The notes beneath the pieces were generated by a model, which saw only the letters and a list, made by a program, of their open reading frames with translations, was not told the DNA's origin and ran no database searches. Shown here piece after piece: positions 1 to 10,664 of a stretch of DNA of 64,000 nucleotides. The stretch lies in contig NC_063171.1 of NCBI RefSeq assembly GCF_023159225.1, positions 34,751,378-34,815,377 on the forward strand, written 5' to 3'. The position numbers and the translations under genes are program-made. This stretch comes from Perognathus longimembris pacificus. Lineage: Eukaryota > Chordata > Mammalia > Rodentia > Heteromyidae. Numbering within the stretch: the stretch's first letter is position 1; the number at the start of each line of letters is the position of its first letter.

Positions 1-648
1 CAAAGCTCCAAACGGGATGACTTTAATCACTGAAATTGTTGCCTAATTCTGATGTGGGAAGTGTGACATGAAGGTGTCAGCAGAGTTGACTGCTGCAGAG
101 AGTGGAGGGAAAGATCTGTTCAGGCCTCTCAGTGGCTTGTGTGGTCCTTCCTTTCCCTGGATCATCACCTCATCTTCCCACTGTGCTAGCTCTTCCTCCA
201 CACATGACATCAAATCTAACTCAATCAAATCTACCCTTGTGACTTTATCTCCATTTTCATTAATTATATCAGCAAGTACCCTTTCCCACATTTTGAGATA
301 GTAGGCATTAAGACCTTAACATAGAAATTGGAGTGGAACACAGTTCAATCCTTAATGTATACAATAGGCAAAGAATGGTGAACTAGGAATGGAAAAACCA
401 TAGAAATAACTGCTTCGAAGAGGAGCATCCAGTTGCATGATGGTGGCTCATGTTATCGTGTTATATGGATTATAGTTCATAAATTATAAAGAAAGGAGGT
501 TGATTGGGGCTCACAGTCCTGGAGTTACAAGATGGAAAGGAAAGGCTGCATCTATTGGCTGGTAGAGATCTAAAGTGACCTAAGGTATTGATGTGTATAT
601 TCAAAACTACAATACAGACTTTCTTATGTGCTGTCATAATATCTGTGT
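1..648. other. Unrecognised unique DNA
   Basis: No repeat family or gene is recognised here. The only open frame of note is the antisense one at 43-291, listed separately. The rest is AT-rich DNA with many stops in all frames. Confidence 0.5.
43..291 (-). pseudogene. Unidentified 82-codon antisense ORF, possible retrocopy fragment
   Basis: An 82-codon frame on the minus strand starts at an ATG and ends at TAG. It is rich in acidic residues (for example ELDLMSCVEEELAQWEDE). The frame stays open about 8 codons upstream of the ATG and then meets a TAA. An ATTAAA lies downstream, about 20 nt before the window edge, which could be the 3' end of a retrocopied transcript. I do not recognise the protein and see no splice sites. 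It could equally be a chance ORF, so coding status is doubtful. Confidence 0.2.
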
Positions 649-664
649 AAAAAGTGCCGATGCA
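649..664 (+). repeat. 5' target-site duplication of L1 copy A
   Basis: AAAAAGTGCCGATGCA occurs here and again, perfectly, at 2105-2120. On the minus strand the nick site reads TTTTT/A, which fits the L1 endonuclease preference. Confidence 0.9.
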
Positions 665-803
665 GTCCCATTTGTCCAACCTTTCTTTGATTTGTAGCCT
701 TTCAGGGTCTTTATTAAGGAAGTTCTGTCCTGTGCCAAGGAGCCCAAGTGTTTCTCCTACTCCTTCCTTTAGTGTCTTCAGGGTGCCTGTTTTGATTTCG
801 AGC
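665..803 (-). mobile_element. Inverted 5' segment of L1 copy A
   Basis: This 139-bp stretch is L1 ORF2 in antisense. It aligns by eye with the plus-strand sequence at about 21732-21870 inside the second, antisense L1. It abuts sense ORF2 sequence at 804, where the frame begins with FCTAKDIA. Confidence 0.88.
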
Positions 804-1592
804 TTCTGCACGGCAAAGGACATAGCTCTCAAGATAAACAGAAAGCCCACAGACTGGGAGAAGATCTTTACCGGACATTCAACAGACAAAGGCCTCATCT
901 CTAAAATATATGCAGAACTAAAAAAATTACCTTCTTCCAAAACAAAACTGCAAAGAACCAATAGCCCCCTCATCAAGTGGGCTAAAGACTTGCAAAGAAA
1001 CTTCTCTGATGAGGAAATGAGAATGGCCAAGAGACATATGAAAAAATGCTCTACATCACTGGCCATAAAGGAAATGCAAATCAAAACAACATTGAGATTC
1101 CATCTCACCCCAGCAAGAATGTCATATATCAAGAAAACTAATAATAACAATTGTTGGAGGGGATGTGGCCAAAAGGGAACCCTACTTCATTGTTGGTGGG
1201 AATGTAAACTGGTTCAGCCACTCTGGCAAGCAGTATGGAGATTCCTCAGAAGGCTCAATATAGAACTCCCCTATGACCCAGCAGCCCCACTGTTGGGTAT
1301 CTATCCAAAAGCCCACAAACAAAATCACAGTAATGCCACCAGCACAACAATGTTCATCGCAGCACAATTTGTCATAGCGAGAAGCTGGAACCAACCCAGA
1401 TGCCCCTCCATAGATGAATGGATCAGGAAAATGTGGTACATTTACACAATGGAATTTTATGCCTCTATCAGAAAGAATGACATTGTTCCATTTGTAAGGA
1501 AATGGAAGGACTTGGAAAAAGTTATACTAAGTGAAGTGAGCCAGACCCAAAGAAACATGGACTCTATGGCCTCCCTTATTGGGAATAATTAG
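804..1592 (+). pseudogene. L1 ORF2 C-terminal remnant (open, about 263 codons)
   Basis: The frame is the carboxy-terminal part of the LINE-1 ORF2 protein, downstream of the endonuclease and reverse-transcriptase domains, which are absent. The cysteine-rich motif [18 protein letters not shown] (Cys-X3-Cys-X7-His-X4-Cys) lies near 1156-1209. It is followed by the family-typical LPYDPAAPLLGIYP and a WNQPRCPSIDEW segment. The frame runs uninterrupted to TAG at 1590-1592. The upstream continuation of the same frame to 654 is the inverted segment read the wrong way and is not ORF2. There is no start codon or catalytic domain, so the copy is dead, although this part has not collected stops. Confidence 0.9.
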
Positions 1593-2104
1593 TACAGGTT
1601 TAGGCAAGCCATAGCAGAGCATCACAAGTCCCAATAGCTATACACTTAGAAACACATAAGATGATGCTAAGTGAAATGAACTCCATGTTATGGAAACAAG
1701 TGATATATCACAGTTGTAACTACTTTCAACGTCCTATGTGTATGTGTAGTTTCTATTATTGATGATGTTTTGTATCACCTTCCTATGTTTGTACCTACAC
1801 TATCTCTGTAATGTTATCTGAGTATATTGGAAACCGTGTTTACTGGTATTGGAAGTAGGAAATTCAAAGGGAATACCAAATTCGAGAGACACAGGGTAAA
1901 AAAAGAGAAATAACTACAAAAGCAATACTTGCAAAACTGTTTGGTGTAAGTGAACTGAACACCTGGGGGGGGGAGGGAAAGGGGGGGAGGGAGGGGGGCA
2001 TGAGGGACAAGGCAACAAACAGTACAAGAAATGTATCCAATGCCCAACGTATGATACTGTAACCTCTCTGTACGTCAGTTTGATAATAAAAATTTGAGAA
2101 AAAA
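1593..2104 (+). mobile_element. L1 copy A 3' UTR with G-rich tract
   Basis: A roughly 500-nt 3' UTR follows the ORF2 stop. It holds a G-rich polypurine tract at 1965-1998 with several runs of three or more G, the position where mammalian L1s carry one. It ends with AATAAA and an A tail. The same distal sequence recurs at 4456-4644, which confirms the 3' end of this subfamily. Confidence 0.88.
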
Positions 2105-2120
2105 AAAAAGTGCCGATGCA
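2105..2120 (+). repeat. 3' target-site duplication of L1 copy A
   Basis: A 16-bp perfect copy of 649-664 directly follows the poly(A) tail. Confidence 0.9.
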
Positions 2121-3694
2121 TCTAAGTTTGCATTGCAAGAAATCAAAGAATAAGATAACTCATTTGAGAGTTTGGAGAGTGGATTTTAACATAACCTTCT
2201 GATTGATGTCATAAATGTTATCATTAACATTTGAAACTGAAAGTGTAATTAGAGAATGTTAATATCTTAATCTATTTTCCACCTCTAATTAGAAGTAGGA
2301 TTCAAATGCCAGCTTGCAGTTCCTCAATGAAAACGTCTTTTTACTCTTCCAAGGATATGAAACTACTTTTAATCTCAGCATTAGCACAATTCATAATGCT
2401 GTACATTTGGGACTTCACTCTGACTTCAAGGGCTGCACAGGAAAATCTAAAGGACTTCAAGGACTTGTCTTGCTTTGCAAACTCCAAGGATTGGAGATCA
2501 AGTATCATGAACTAAGTAAGTATAAATCCACATCTAATTAGATGCGGCAGGAAGGACAGTCAGCCATCTGTCTTGGATTATACTCCTGCAAATACAAATG
2601 AGTTAGAGTGTTGACCCAAAGCTGCACAGAACACTTGCTTCATCTCCCGCCATCCACTCCACTCTTTTCTCTCATGTGTCCCTGATGGAGCAGGAACTTG
2701 AAAAACAGTAAGAAAGAGACATAGCTTTCCAGAGACTTCCATATCTTTTTGTTTTGCTTTGCACTGAGTATTCATGGAAATTTCCTAAATATGAATATTT
2801 ATGACAATTCCCTGAATCTTTGTCCAGTGTATGACTATGAAAGCATCATGGAAATTATTTTCCTTGAGTTGCTATCTATTAGATCAAATTTGCATGCTAC
2901 AGGGAAAGCTGCTAGAGGTGGGCCTCTGGCAGTAACACCTCCTGGTGTGACTCATCTCCCTATGGGACTATGCTGTGAGAATTATTAATGTCTCTAAAAA
3001 CTGGGGCACCAACTAAGCCTTGCAGCTATTCTAACCACATCAGGGTGAGAGCCTGGTAAGTGCTAATGTCTCCTTTTCTCACCAAACTGTGTTAATCCAA
3101 TCAAGAAATATGTGTCTCTAGCTTCAGAAGTTTCTAATCAACATATTCTTTCTTTCTGAACAGCACTAGCATTGCTTGATTTCTCAGAAACATGAAGAAC
3201 AGTATCTTCTCAGTATCACAGTCATCCAATTAGCAATGGTGGAAGAGCTGATGAAGTAAATAGTATATCTGATATATGTAAAGAACAGAGAAGAATTAGA
3301 AGGATCAAATTACAGTTAAAATTCCCATCAAACAGGAAGCAGGAATACAGAAATAGGCCTTCCTTGTACAGTTCTTGAGAAAACATTCTATACTACCATC
3401 CTATATAACACCCAGCTCAATTAATTTTTGTGGATTGAAATTCTATATTTCCATGCCCAGCACCAAGTCTACAACAGAAACTGACTGTATAGGACTTCAT
3501 CAAATTTTAAATCAATTATTACAATAACTATTCTTATGACTAGCATTCCTGATTATTCTGTTTCCATATTTTGCCTCTGCAATTTTTTAATCTTACCAAA
3601 TGTTTCTTTATTCATGTTTGCTTGAATTTTATACTGTTTGCCAACAATTGGGCATTCAGCATAGTTCATTAAGTACCTTCTCACAACACTTCTG

Positions 3695-3720
3695 TATGTT
3701 GCAGGGATTCCTGCAACATA
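3695..3720. repeat. Perfect inverted repeat (11-bp arms, 4-nt loop)
   Basis: TATGTTGCAGG, a GATT loop and CCTGCAACATA form a perfect hairpin. Its right arm runs directly into the 35-bp tandem duplication. Confidence 0.9.
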
Positions 3721-3789
3721 CAATGCTTTGTTTCAACACACCAAGCATCAAGACACAATGCTTTGTTTCAACACACCAAGCATCAAGAC
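3720..3789. repeat. 35-bp perfect tandem duplication
   Basis: The unit at 3720-3754 (beginning ACAATGCTTTGTTTC) is repeated without mismatch at 3755-3789. Complete identity points to a recent origin. Confidence 0.93.
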
Positions 3790-4455
3790 TACCTGACAAA
3801 ATATTTCTGATCATTCATCTATCAGTTTATTTCAGGATTTCAGAACTCAGAGATTTTATTCAAATATTTTCTAACCTTACAGATTATTCTCCATTTCAGA
3901 GGCAATCATCATTTTTCATGCTTTTAACTACATACTTTTTAAATTTTTCATTCAAAAATAAATCTACTGGTCTGAAACCATATTTAAAGTACTATTTTTG
4001 AGCATTTACAATATTAGATAGTGTTCTGAGTACTCTAATACATATATGCCTAATCTTTCTGAATCTCAGATTTGAATCACTAAATAATTCACTTATTCAG
4101 CTATTATCACCCTGGTTCTGTAAATACAAAACCCTGTACTTAGCCAGTATGCTATGCTAACCTCCCGATGTTAACCAATCCCTGATACATGGTTTATTTT
4201 GTCTACAAACTCAATCTCTATGTTGTGTGGTTGACCCTGAGTATGACATTTATATGGGATGTGACCTTATGACTCTGTTTGCCTAGGAAAACATAGGATT
4301 GGAAGAGTTTTCTCAAATGGCCACCAGACGTCTAGGGGGAAATTGTTATGTCTGGTGTCTCCCACGGATTCTGTTTGGGATAAGAGGTGGTGTCTGGGGA
4401 AGTAGATGACACTCATCAATTATGCGGTTGTCTTTTTCTAGTTTAAAACTTAATT

Positions 4456-4644
4456 TAAAGCAATACTTGCAAAACTGGTGTAAGTGAACTGAACACCTCA
4501 TGGGGGGAAAGGGAAACGGGGAGGAGAGGAGGGGGGTATGAGGGACAAGGTAACAAACAGTACAAGAAATGTATCCATTGCCTAACGTATGAAACTGTAA
4601 CCTCTCTGTAAATCAGTTTGATAATAAAAATTTGAAGAAAAAAA
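4456..4644 (+). mobile_element. LINE-1 3' end, same subfamily as copy A
   Basis: This short 5'-truncated L1 starts within the distal 3' UTR (AAAGCAATACTTGC). It has a shorter G-rich tract near 4501-4535, then the same end as copy A with AATAAA and an A-rich tail. No clear TSD was found. Confidence 0.88.
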
Positions 4645-5254
4645 ACGCAGATGTTTGTCGTGGGAATGGAGACTTTACACAAAAATTTAAAAATGAAATG
4701 TGAAACTTCAAAGATAGATCTTGCCCTTGAGCTACTCTCTTCCAAACTACCCCCCCAAGATTTCCATTCACTTTTCCTGTAGATAGGAGAGTAGGAAAGT
4801 TCCACACACTCTTTGATCTATTTTAATCTACCTTCTATTACACAGTAACATTTAGCTCTGAGTAGTCAATTTCTTTAGTGGAAAAAAGAAACTATTTATA
4901 AAAGGAAAACCTCTGCAGGTAGATTGTGCCCAATTATCACCTTTTCTAAAGCTTTTACCAAGCTACAGTTCTATCAAAGAAACTCCCCATCCATTGTACT
5001 CAGAACAGCCTGTTTAAACCTCAAACTTCATTTGAAACATCTCATGCCAAGAACATCTTAGCAGAAGCTGAGAAATTAACATCTGATATAGTGTTCACAT
5101 GGACAGGACAGTCAACACCTGTAAAGAGAGAAACATTAGCAACCACTGCCCGTCCTTTCCAGTGGCCCAGAAGGACTGAAGTGGATACTCAGAGGCCTAC
5201 ATCCTTGCTAGGGAGTCATAGGAAGAATAGCAAGAAGTAGCAAGGGTCTAAGAT
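4645..5254. other. Unique DNA, nothing recognised
   Basis: No repeat, exon-like splice pair or conserved ORF is seen in this stretch. Confidence 0.5.
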
Positions 5255-5370
5255 ATCACACAGACCTGGTTAATTTTAGTTCTATACCTGAATTGTTATT
5301 TGCCCTGCAGGTAGCATCTTAGACTCTCTGAACCTCTGTTTCTTTGTCTAGAAATGTTGATGATGATCAA
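5255..5370 (+). mobile_element. MIR-like SINE relic
   Basis: The order of a degraded MIR is visible: an ACACAGACCTGGTT-like region, then the 'CTCTGAACCTCTGTTTCTTTGTCT' type core and a short AATG/GATGATG tail. It is heavily diverged. Confidence 0.6.
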
Positions 5371-5403
5371 AATATTTTGTAAAATGATCGGGAATATTAA
5401 AAA

Positions 5404-5452
5404 GTATATATATATATATGTATATATGTGTGTATGTATATGTGTATATGTG

Positions 5453-5500
<48 letters not shown>

Positions 5501-5517
5501 GAGATAGATAAATAGAT
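5404..5517. repeat. Compound microsatellite (TA/TG)n then (TAGA)n
   Basis: An alternating TA/TG tract at 5404-5452 is followed by about 15 units of TAGA at 5453-5517 with one interruption. It is likely to be length-polymorphic. Confidence 0.95.
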
Positions 5518-6284
5518 CATACCTGGGCTTTATAGCCATTGTTCTCAAAAGGCAACCATCATCATCATCATTAATTTGAAATATTAGGAAAGAACTCCTA
5601 GGCAATCACCCAGTTTTCCAGTCACTCTCCTCTTTTGTGTCAAGTGAAATCATCTGGTAGCTCCTTACCATTCAAGTCACAGGCTTCCTCAAGATTAGGT
5701 AGGACAGTCTAAAGGCCAGGGGTCACATGCTAAAACATCAACTTTCCCATTAAGACCTATCAGTTATCTCCTTTCCCAGTGCTGAAACTTATTTTCTTCT
5801 CCCTTTTGAGCCCAACATTTCAACCTAATCAAATTTGCTTTCTTTCTTTGTATACAACTTTTGCCCTCCTTGATACTACTAACTCTTGACAGTTCCCTCG
5901 CATGGCACTCCCTTTGTGTACTTGCCATGATGAAGGTCATATATTGTGGAGACAGTTGAAGTTGGAATCCATACTCCCACCCAAAGGAGCAGTGAAACCT
6001 TCTATGATTAATTTTTGTCTTTAACTTTCATTTTCTTGATTGATTAAAAAAAAGCAATGAAATAGTTGATCCTGAGACTGAAAACTAAAATGAGATCATA
6101 TGTAAAGTGCCAGGTAAGTTCAAAAATAGGTGTTCAGTTCTATTAACCTCCATGACTATTAAAGCCTAAGTGCAAAACTTCTCTCTGCCAACACATGTCT
6201 TCATTATCACCAGTATATCTGTGTTCTTTGATTATAATCTACTTGATTTGGCATGATAGAAAATACCCATGGATATTGAAATTT
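5518..6284. other. Unique DNA, nothing recognised
   Basis: No gene or repeat could be assigned beyond short low-complexity runs. Confidence 0.5.
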
Positions 6285-6425
6285 TAATTTTAGTGCCTGA
6301 ATTTACTACTTGTGAGTTGTGATACACTTTCCAACCACTGCTGACCTCAACTTTCATGTCTCTGAAAGCATTAAAAATTACAGAGAGATAGTGTGAAAAT
6401 TAGCTAAGAGAATAAATATCATTAC
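6285..6425 (+). mobile_element. Possible MIR relic
   Basis: The stretch resembles a degraded MIR: 'GTGCCTGAATTTACTACTTGTGAG' corresponds to the core, followed by a CTCAACTTTCATGTCTCTGAAA-type segment. The call is weak. Confidence 0.4.
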
Positions 6426-6681
6426 AGCATAACATTTTAGAAATTCATATCTACCAGAGATTAATTTGTACCCTAGGGTATTTTTAATTGCAAGTGTGTA
6501 TTGTATCCCTTCAGCTTTGAGCACCACCCCACCAGTAGCCAACTTCAGAGTTACCTAGCCAGCCTTCTTCTCTTATTAAGTGAGCCTAAGACTAGTTACA
6601 GAAACCTACAGACTCAAGTTAGTCCTGCTTGTGAAAATCATGGCCTCAGAGCATTCCTCCTGTTTGTGACTATGACTGAGG

Positions 6682-6682
<1 letters not shown>

Positions 6683-6764
<82 letters not shown>
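6683..6764. repeat. (CT)n microsatellite, about 80 bp
   Basis: An almost pure CT run directly abuts the tail end of the antisense SINE at 6765. On that SINE's own strand it reads as an (AG)n tail. Confidence 0.95.
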
Positions 6765-6767
<3 letters not shown>

Positions 6768-6994
6768 AATTATGGGGTTTGAATTCAGAGTCTAGGCACT
6801 GTCCCCAAGCTGTTTAGCTCAAGCTCAAGGATTGTGCTCTACCATTTTGAGCCACAGCACCACTTCCAGTTTTCTGGTGGTTAAAGATAAGAGCTTCATG
6901 GACTTTCCTGTCTGGGCTGGCTTTGAACTGCAATCCTCTGATGTCAATCTCCTGAGTGGCTAGGATTATAGGCATGAGCTGCCAGCACCCAGCT
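6765..6994 (-). mobile_element. 7SL/B1-like + Geo-like dimeric SINE
   Basis: On the minus strand the element starts with a 7SL-like head (CTCATGCCTATAATCCTAGC). It continues with the B1-like middle (TTCAAAGCCAGCCCAGACAG) and an ACTGGAAGTGGTGCTGTGGC join. It ends with the right unit shared with the IDL-Geo SINEs. The copy is diverged and its tail lies in the adjoining CT/AG microsatellite. Confidence 0.85.
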
Positions 6995-8395
6995 CAAATG
7001 AATTATTCTGAGTATTTGGGTTTCCATGATTTCCTGCCGATTTGGCTTCGAGATGATACTCTCTGAAATTGCTAATGCTGGTGCCAAACATAGCTGCAAT
7101 GTTGTCAGTGCTCCCGAATATACTGCCATCTAAGGAGGCCAGTCACTGGCTTTATGAATGGTGAAATGGCTGTGGTTTACCCACTTCTACTCCTGCTGAA
7201 GTCACTATCGCATCCTCTGCTGCTGAGGCAGCCTTGGTTGTGCAGTGAAGACTATGGTCTGCAACCTGCTGCAAAGTCCTAGGGAAACAGTTACTTTACC
7301 CTTGCTTATGCCATATCTTATGTGTCTAATATGTAAGCATGAGCCTGGGCTGGACTGTAGCCTGCATTTTTCAGAATCATTCCCCTTTCCAATTCTGGCC
7401 TTCTGACCTTGAGGAAGAAGTCAACAATACAACTTGCCACCTGTAGGGCTCATTATTTCTAACCTCTGTTTTAGGGAGTATTGGGATTCCCTTATAGAAT
7501 AAGGTCTATCTTCAAACACATCCCACCATCACAACACATCTAAATCTTAGGGTGGCCACAGCTTAGATTTAAATAGAGACCATCCATATGATTGCACGAG
7601 GTTCATTTGGCTGGAAAAATTTGGATATAGGAAACAAAAATTGAACGGGGATGGAGCAAATCCAGCAACTAAAATGCTGCCAAGAATAAGCACTTTGTTC
7701 CCATGCATTGGAACAATTAGATGGTATAGTTGACCTCAACTTGAAAAATGATGAGTAAAACAAAAGGGAGGAAAGGAATTAATCTTTTCCTTCTCTTTAG
7801 ACATTCTATTCTTTTCATCAATGTTTATTCCTCCCTTAGTAGCCAGTACTAATTAATAAATATTCCCCTTCAGGAACTTATTTCCTTGAATATTTCTAAA
7901 TAGAAAAACCAACAAACCAATTGACATTTCATCAACATTACATTATACTGGGGCATAATTCCAGGTCTCCATTTATCGAAGGTTTCAAATCTCATTAGAA
8001 TTTACTTTAGTGCTGAGCAAGTGTTCATTGAGATCAAAGAGAAGTTTGATGACTTATCAAATTAGCATCTCTGCTAGTATAAATTCTTGATGCTCCCTTT
8101 CAGAAGTAGTTAATAGCACCTCCATGTCTATATGTTAAAGTGATTCTTTATCATACTTTTCTGTCCTTCCTACTTCACCATGGTTACCACCCTTCATTCC
8201 CAATATCCTCTAGAACAGTACCGCCCTATGCAGACAGACAGATTACACTTTGTACACACATACGCATGCCATACAAATTAGGTCATGATAATCCATAGGG
8301 CAGCCTCTTCCGCATGTCACACTTCAGAAAAGAGATATATTACCATAGCCTGGAATGACTAGGGAAAGAGAAGAAATGCTTGTAAACAATATGTT
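6995..8395. other. Unique DNA, nothing recognised
   Basis: I found no repeat family, splice-framed ORF or RNA gene. The segment at 7000-7260 has a moderately even base composition that might be an old retrocopy, but no protein can be named. Confidence 0.45.
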
Positions 8396-8635
8396 AAGAA
8401 CATGGCCTAGGGCTGGGGATATAGCCTAGTGGCAAGAGTGCCTGCCTTGGATACACGAGGCCCTAGGTTCGATTCCCCAGCACCACATATACAGAAAACA
8501 GCCAGAAGCGGCGCTGTGGCTCAAGTGGCAGAGTGCTAGCCTTGAGCGGGAAGAAGCCAGGGACAGTGCTCAGGCCCTGAGTCCAAGGCCCAGGACTGGC
8601 CAAAAAAAAAAAAAAAAAAAAAGAACATGGCCTAG
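8396..8635 (+). mobile_element. IDL-Geo SINE (younger subfamily), with TSDs
   Basis: The SINE body is 8411-8620, between copies of AAGAACATGGCCTAG (8396-8410 and 8621-8635). The left ID-like monomer carries the Pol III A-box-like TAGCCTAGTGG and a perfect B box GGTTCGATTCC. The right monomer reads GCTGTGGCTCAAGTGGCAG and ends in CAGGACTGGCC plus about 20 A. It shares the GAGCGGGAAG variant with the copies at 54411 and 62677. The perfect TSD marks a recent insertion. Confidence 0.96.
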
Positions 8636-9664
8636 CATGAGTCAAGATTTGGGAGCAGTCAAAAGTTAAAAGACTCTTTTTGCAAGGATAAATGTTTGGC
8701 TTGGGACAAGAATGTGACCCCCAGGAAATGAGATATGCCACAACTGTACTCAATATACTGATAGGAACTGACTGTGAAAGCATAGCTCTTGCAAAAGCAG
8801 AGTTTGAATGAAAGGTATGACAGTAGCATAGCAAAGAAAGAGCAAAAGTATCAAGGAAATAGATCAGAAAGAAAAAGGAATAAAGACATAGATTTGCTTT
8901 GTTCTCTCAGCCTTGTTCCCTCAACTGAGTTCCCTCTGAAGCAAGTATTATCACTTGCCCTACAACAACCACTCTCCTCTTCTTGTGGGGAAGAAGCTAT
9001 TTTGCTTTAACTGCAGGCATGTCTATCCTGAAAATGGAGCACCCATCCCCCATTTCCTGCAGTTGTAGCTATCTGACTAATCTGGAAAAGGGGATGGAAG
9101 AAGAAGTTATGGAACTGTCTTCTGTCTCTAACAGTCAGGACCATGCCTTCAGCTTTCCCCCCATCTTTCTTGAATGGAATGACCCTGTGGTGGGCAGCCA
9201 CAATGGATAGTCATGGAGGAATATGATGCAAATTAGTGCTACATTCTGAGCTCCTGGTTTTCCCCCTAGAATAGAGCTGCCAAGCTAGTTTAGATGTTTA
9301 AGGATAAGTGATCTAAACTCTTACTTAAGTCGCTGATTTTTATATCTCTTTTTTATTCAACTGATTCTGTATCTTAATTTAAATAATGAAGTTTAAACTA
9401 ATTCATGAAGATTGATTTTTTCAACTCAGGATAGGGTTACACCTTAACAAATCCATCGTCAGTGGAAATCATCACAAGTAGAATGTGCATTTAATACACT
9501 TGCCTGCCAAATATTACAGCTTAGCAACACAATCTGCTATAGAAGACTATCATCACCCACATGATGCTCTCTCTACAGTGCATTGTAGATAGCATTGTAC
9601 TGCATATTGCTAGGCAAGAAAAAGATCAAAATTCAGAGTTTCCATACACAGTTTCTACTGAATT
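8636..9664. other. Unique DNA, nothing recognised
   Basis: Only short unrelated ORFs on both strands, with no splice or retrocopy features that I can defend. Confidence 0.5.
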
Positions 9665-9892
9665 CATTTTTTATTTTATTTTATTTTTTTGCCAGTCTTT
9701 GGTCTTGAACTCAAGGCCTGAGTACTATCCCTGGCTTCTTTTTTTTTTTTTTTGCTTGAGGCTAACCCTCTACCACTTGAGCCACTGTGCCATTTCCGGC
9801 TTTTTCTATATATATGTGGTGCTGAGGAATCAAACCCAGGTCTTCATGTATAAGAGGCAAGAACTTTACCACTAGGCCATATTCCCAGCTTT
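9665..9892 (-). mobile_element. IDL-Geo SINE (older copy)
   Basis: This antisense copy runs from a T-rich tail at the left, through the Geo unit (GCCAGTCTTTGGTCTTGAAC), to the ID-like head at the right (CACTAGGCCATATTCCCAGC). It contains an internal poly(T) expansion near 9738-9753. The flanks CTACTGAATTC and TTACTGAAGTC are probably a decayed TSD. Confidence 0.92.
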
Positions 9893-10664
9893 TTACTGAA
9901 GTCCTATTGTTTTAGTTCTGTTATAAAGTAGGAAAATTGTAAGGCAAAGCTTCATAAATGGGGTGCTATATATACACACTTTAAGTCAAGGAAATTTTAC
10001 ATATTGGAAATTATCATAGAGGTAGCAATCACTTATCTTATTTTTTTTACATTTTTCTGAGTGTTAGTAATAGTAGGAAATTTTCAACACCTCCTCCCCC
10101 TCCTCCACAAATCAGGCCTTCAGTATTAATGGATGCCAAAGCTTCAGATAAATAACTTGTTCTTCCAATAAAGAGGAGAATCTGGAGCTCTTGGAGAGTA
10201 ACTCAAGATGAATAGTGAGGACCAGAGATCGCAAAGAGGAAGTTGTAGTGTAATTCTCTTTGATTCTTCAAGAGTGGCAAACCCAAGAATGCCAGCTATA
10301 AATGCATTTTAATAAACTGCTCATGGACTGAGCTATGGGTAACAAAATCATCATAACAGCAAAGAAAGGCAGAGAGCAGAAAAACATAAGCATTGAAGCT
10401 CCCATCATATTTATAGAATTTAGAGGAATTTGGCACTGTGAAAAAGAGCAGCATTATCTAAATCTCTTAGGACAGGCCATCTCTGCAGACAACTGGGTCA
10501 CTGTGAAAGTGTAAAGATTCCCTTTATTATCACTGATGGAAACAGAAAGAGTAGTCTGGATGCATTCTGAAGTAATATGCACTTGTAAAGAAATGTCTGA
10601 TAAAAATGTTTTAGACTCAGAGGAAACTGAAGAACTAGAGCTTAAATGAGAGGGTCCATGGAGC
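9893..10664. other. Unique DNA, nothing recognised
   Basis: AT-rich DNA without assignable repeats, apart from a T-run near 10042 and a short CTCC-rich patch near 10090. Confidence 0.5.

Larger units (their letters stand above)
665..2104 (+). mobile_element. LINE-1 copy A, 5'-inverted (twin-primed) insertion
   Basis: This is a 5'-truncated LINE-1 lying between 16-bp perfect TSDs. Bases 665-803 are ORF2 sequence in antisense. From about 804 the element switches to sense orientation and runs through the ORF2 C-terminus, a 3' UTR with a G-rich tract, an AATAAA at 2085-2090 and a poly(A) tail. Compared with the second L1 at 20237-21955, the inverted and sense parts lie almost end to end in ORF2 coordinates, with about 15 nt missing at the junction. 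That is the signature of twin priming during target-primed reverse transcription. The intact TSD and long open frame suggest a fairly recent insertion. Confidence 0.93.
2121..4455. other. Unique DNA, no gene recognised
   Basis: Nothing gene-like is supported. ORFs here are short and lack family features. The only local structure I can define is the hairpin and tandem duplication at 3695-3789. A weak MIR/L2-like resemblance near 4020-4140 is too degraded to assign. Confidence 0.5.

Noticed and set aside
654..803. N-terminal part of a 312-codon plus-strand ORF continuing into L1 ORF2
   Set aside because: It is the inverted L1 segment read on the wrong strand. The apparent fusion is an artefact of the 5' inversion.
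5453..5517. A CRISPR-like or satellite array
   Set aside because: Simple tetranucleotide microsatellite with no spacers. No array of spaced repeats exists anywhere in the window.
5296..5605. Antisense ORFs with YLSIYLSI repeats
   Set aside because: Pure translation of the TAGA/TG microsatellite.
6501..6782. 93-codon ORF ending in an LSLSLS repeat
   Set aside because: Its distal half is the CT microsatellite, and there is no conserved domain in the rest.
8463..8834. 123-codon antisense ORF
   Set aside because: Most of it is the antisense translation of an IDL-Geo SINE. The same peptide (ASPGPWTQGLSTVPGF) appears in the copies at 20536 and 62745.
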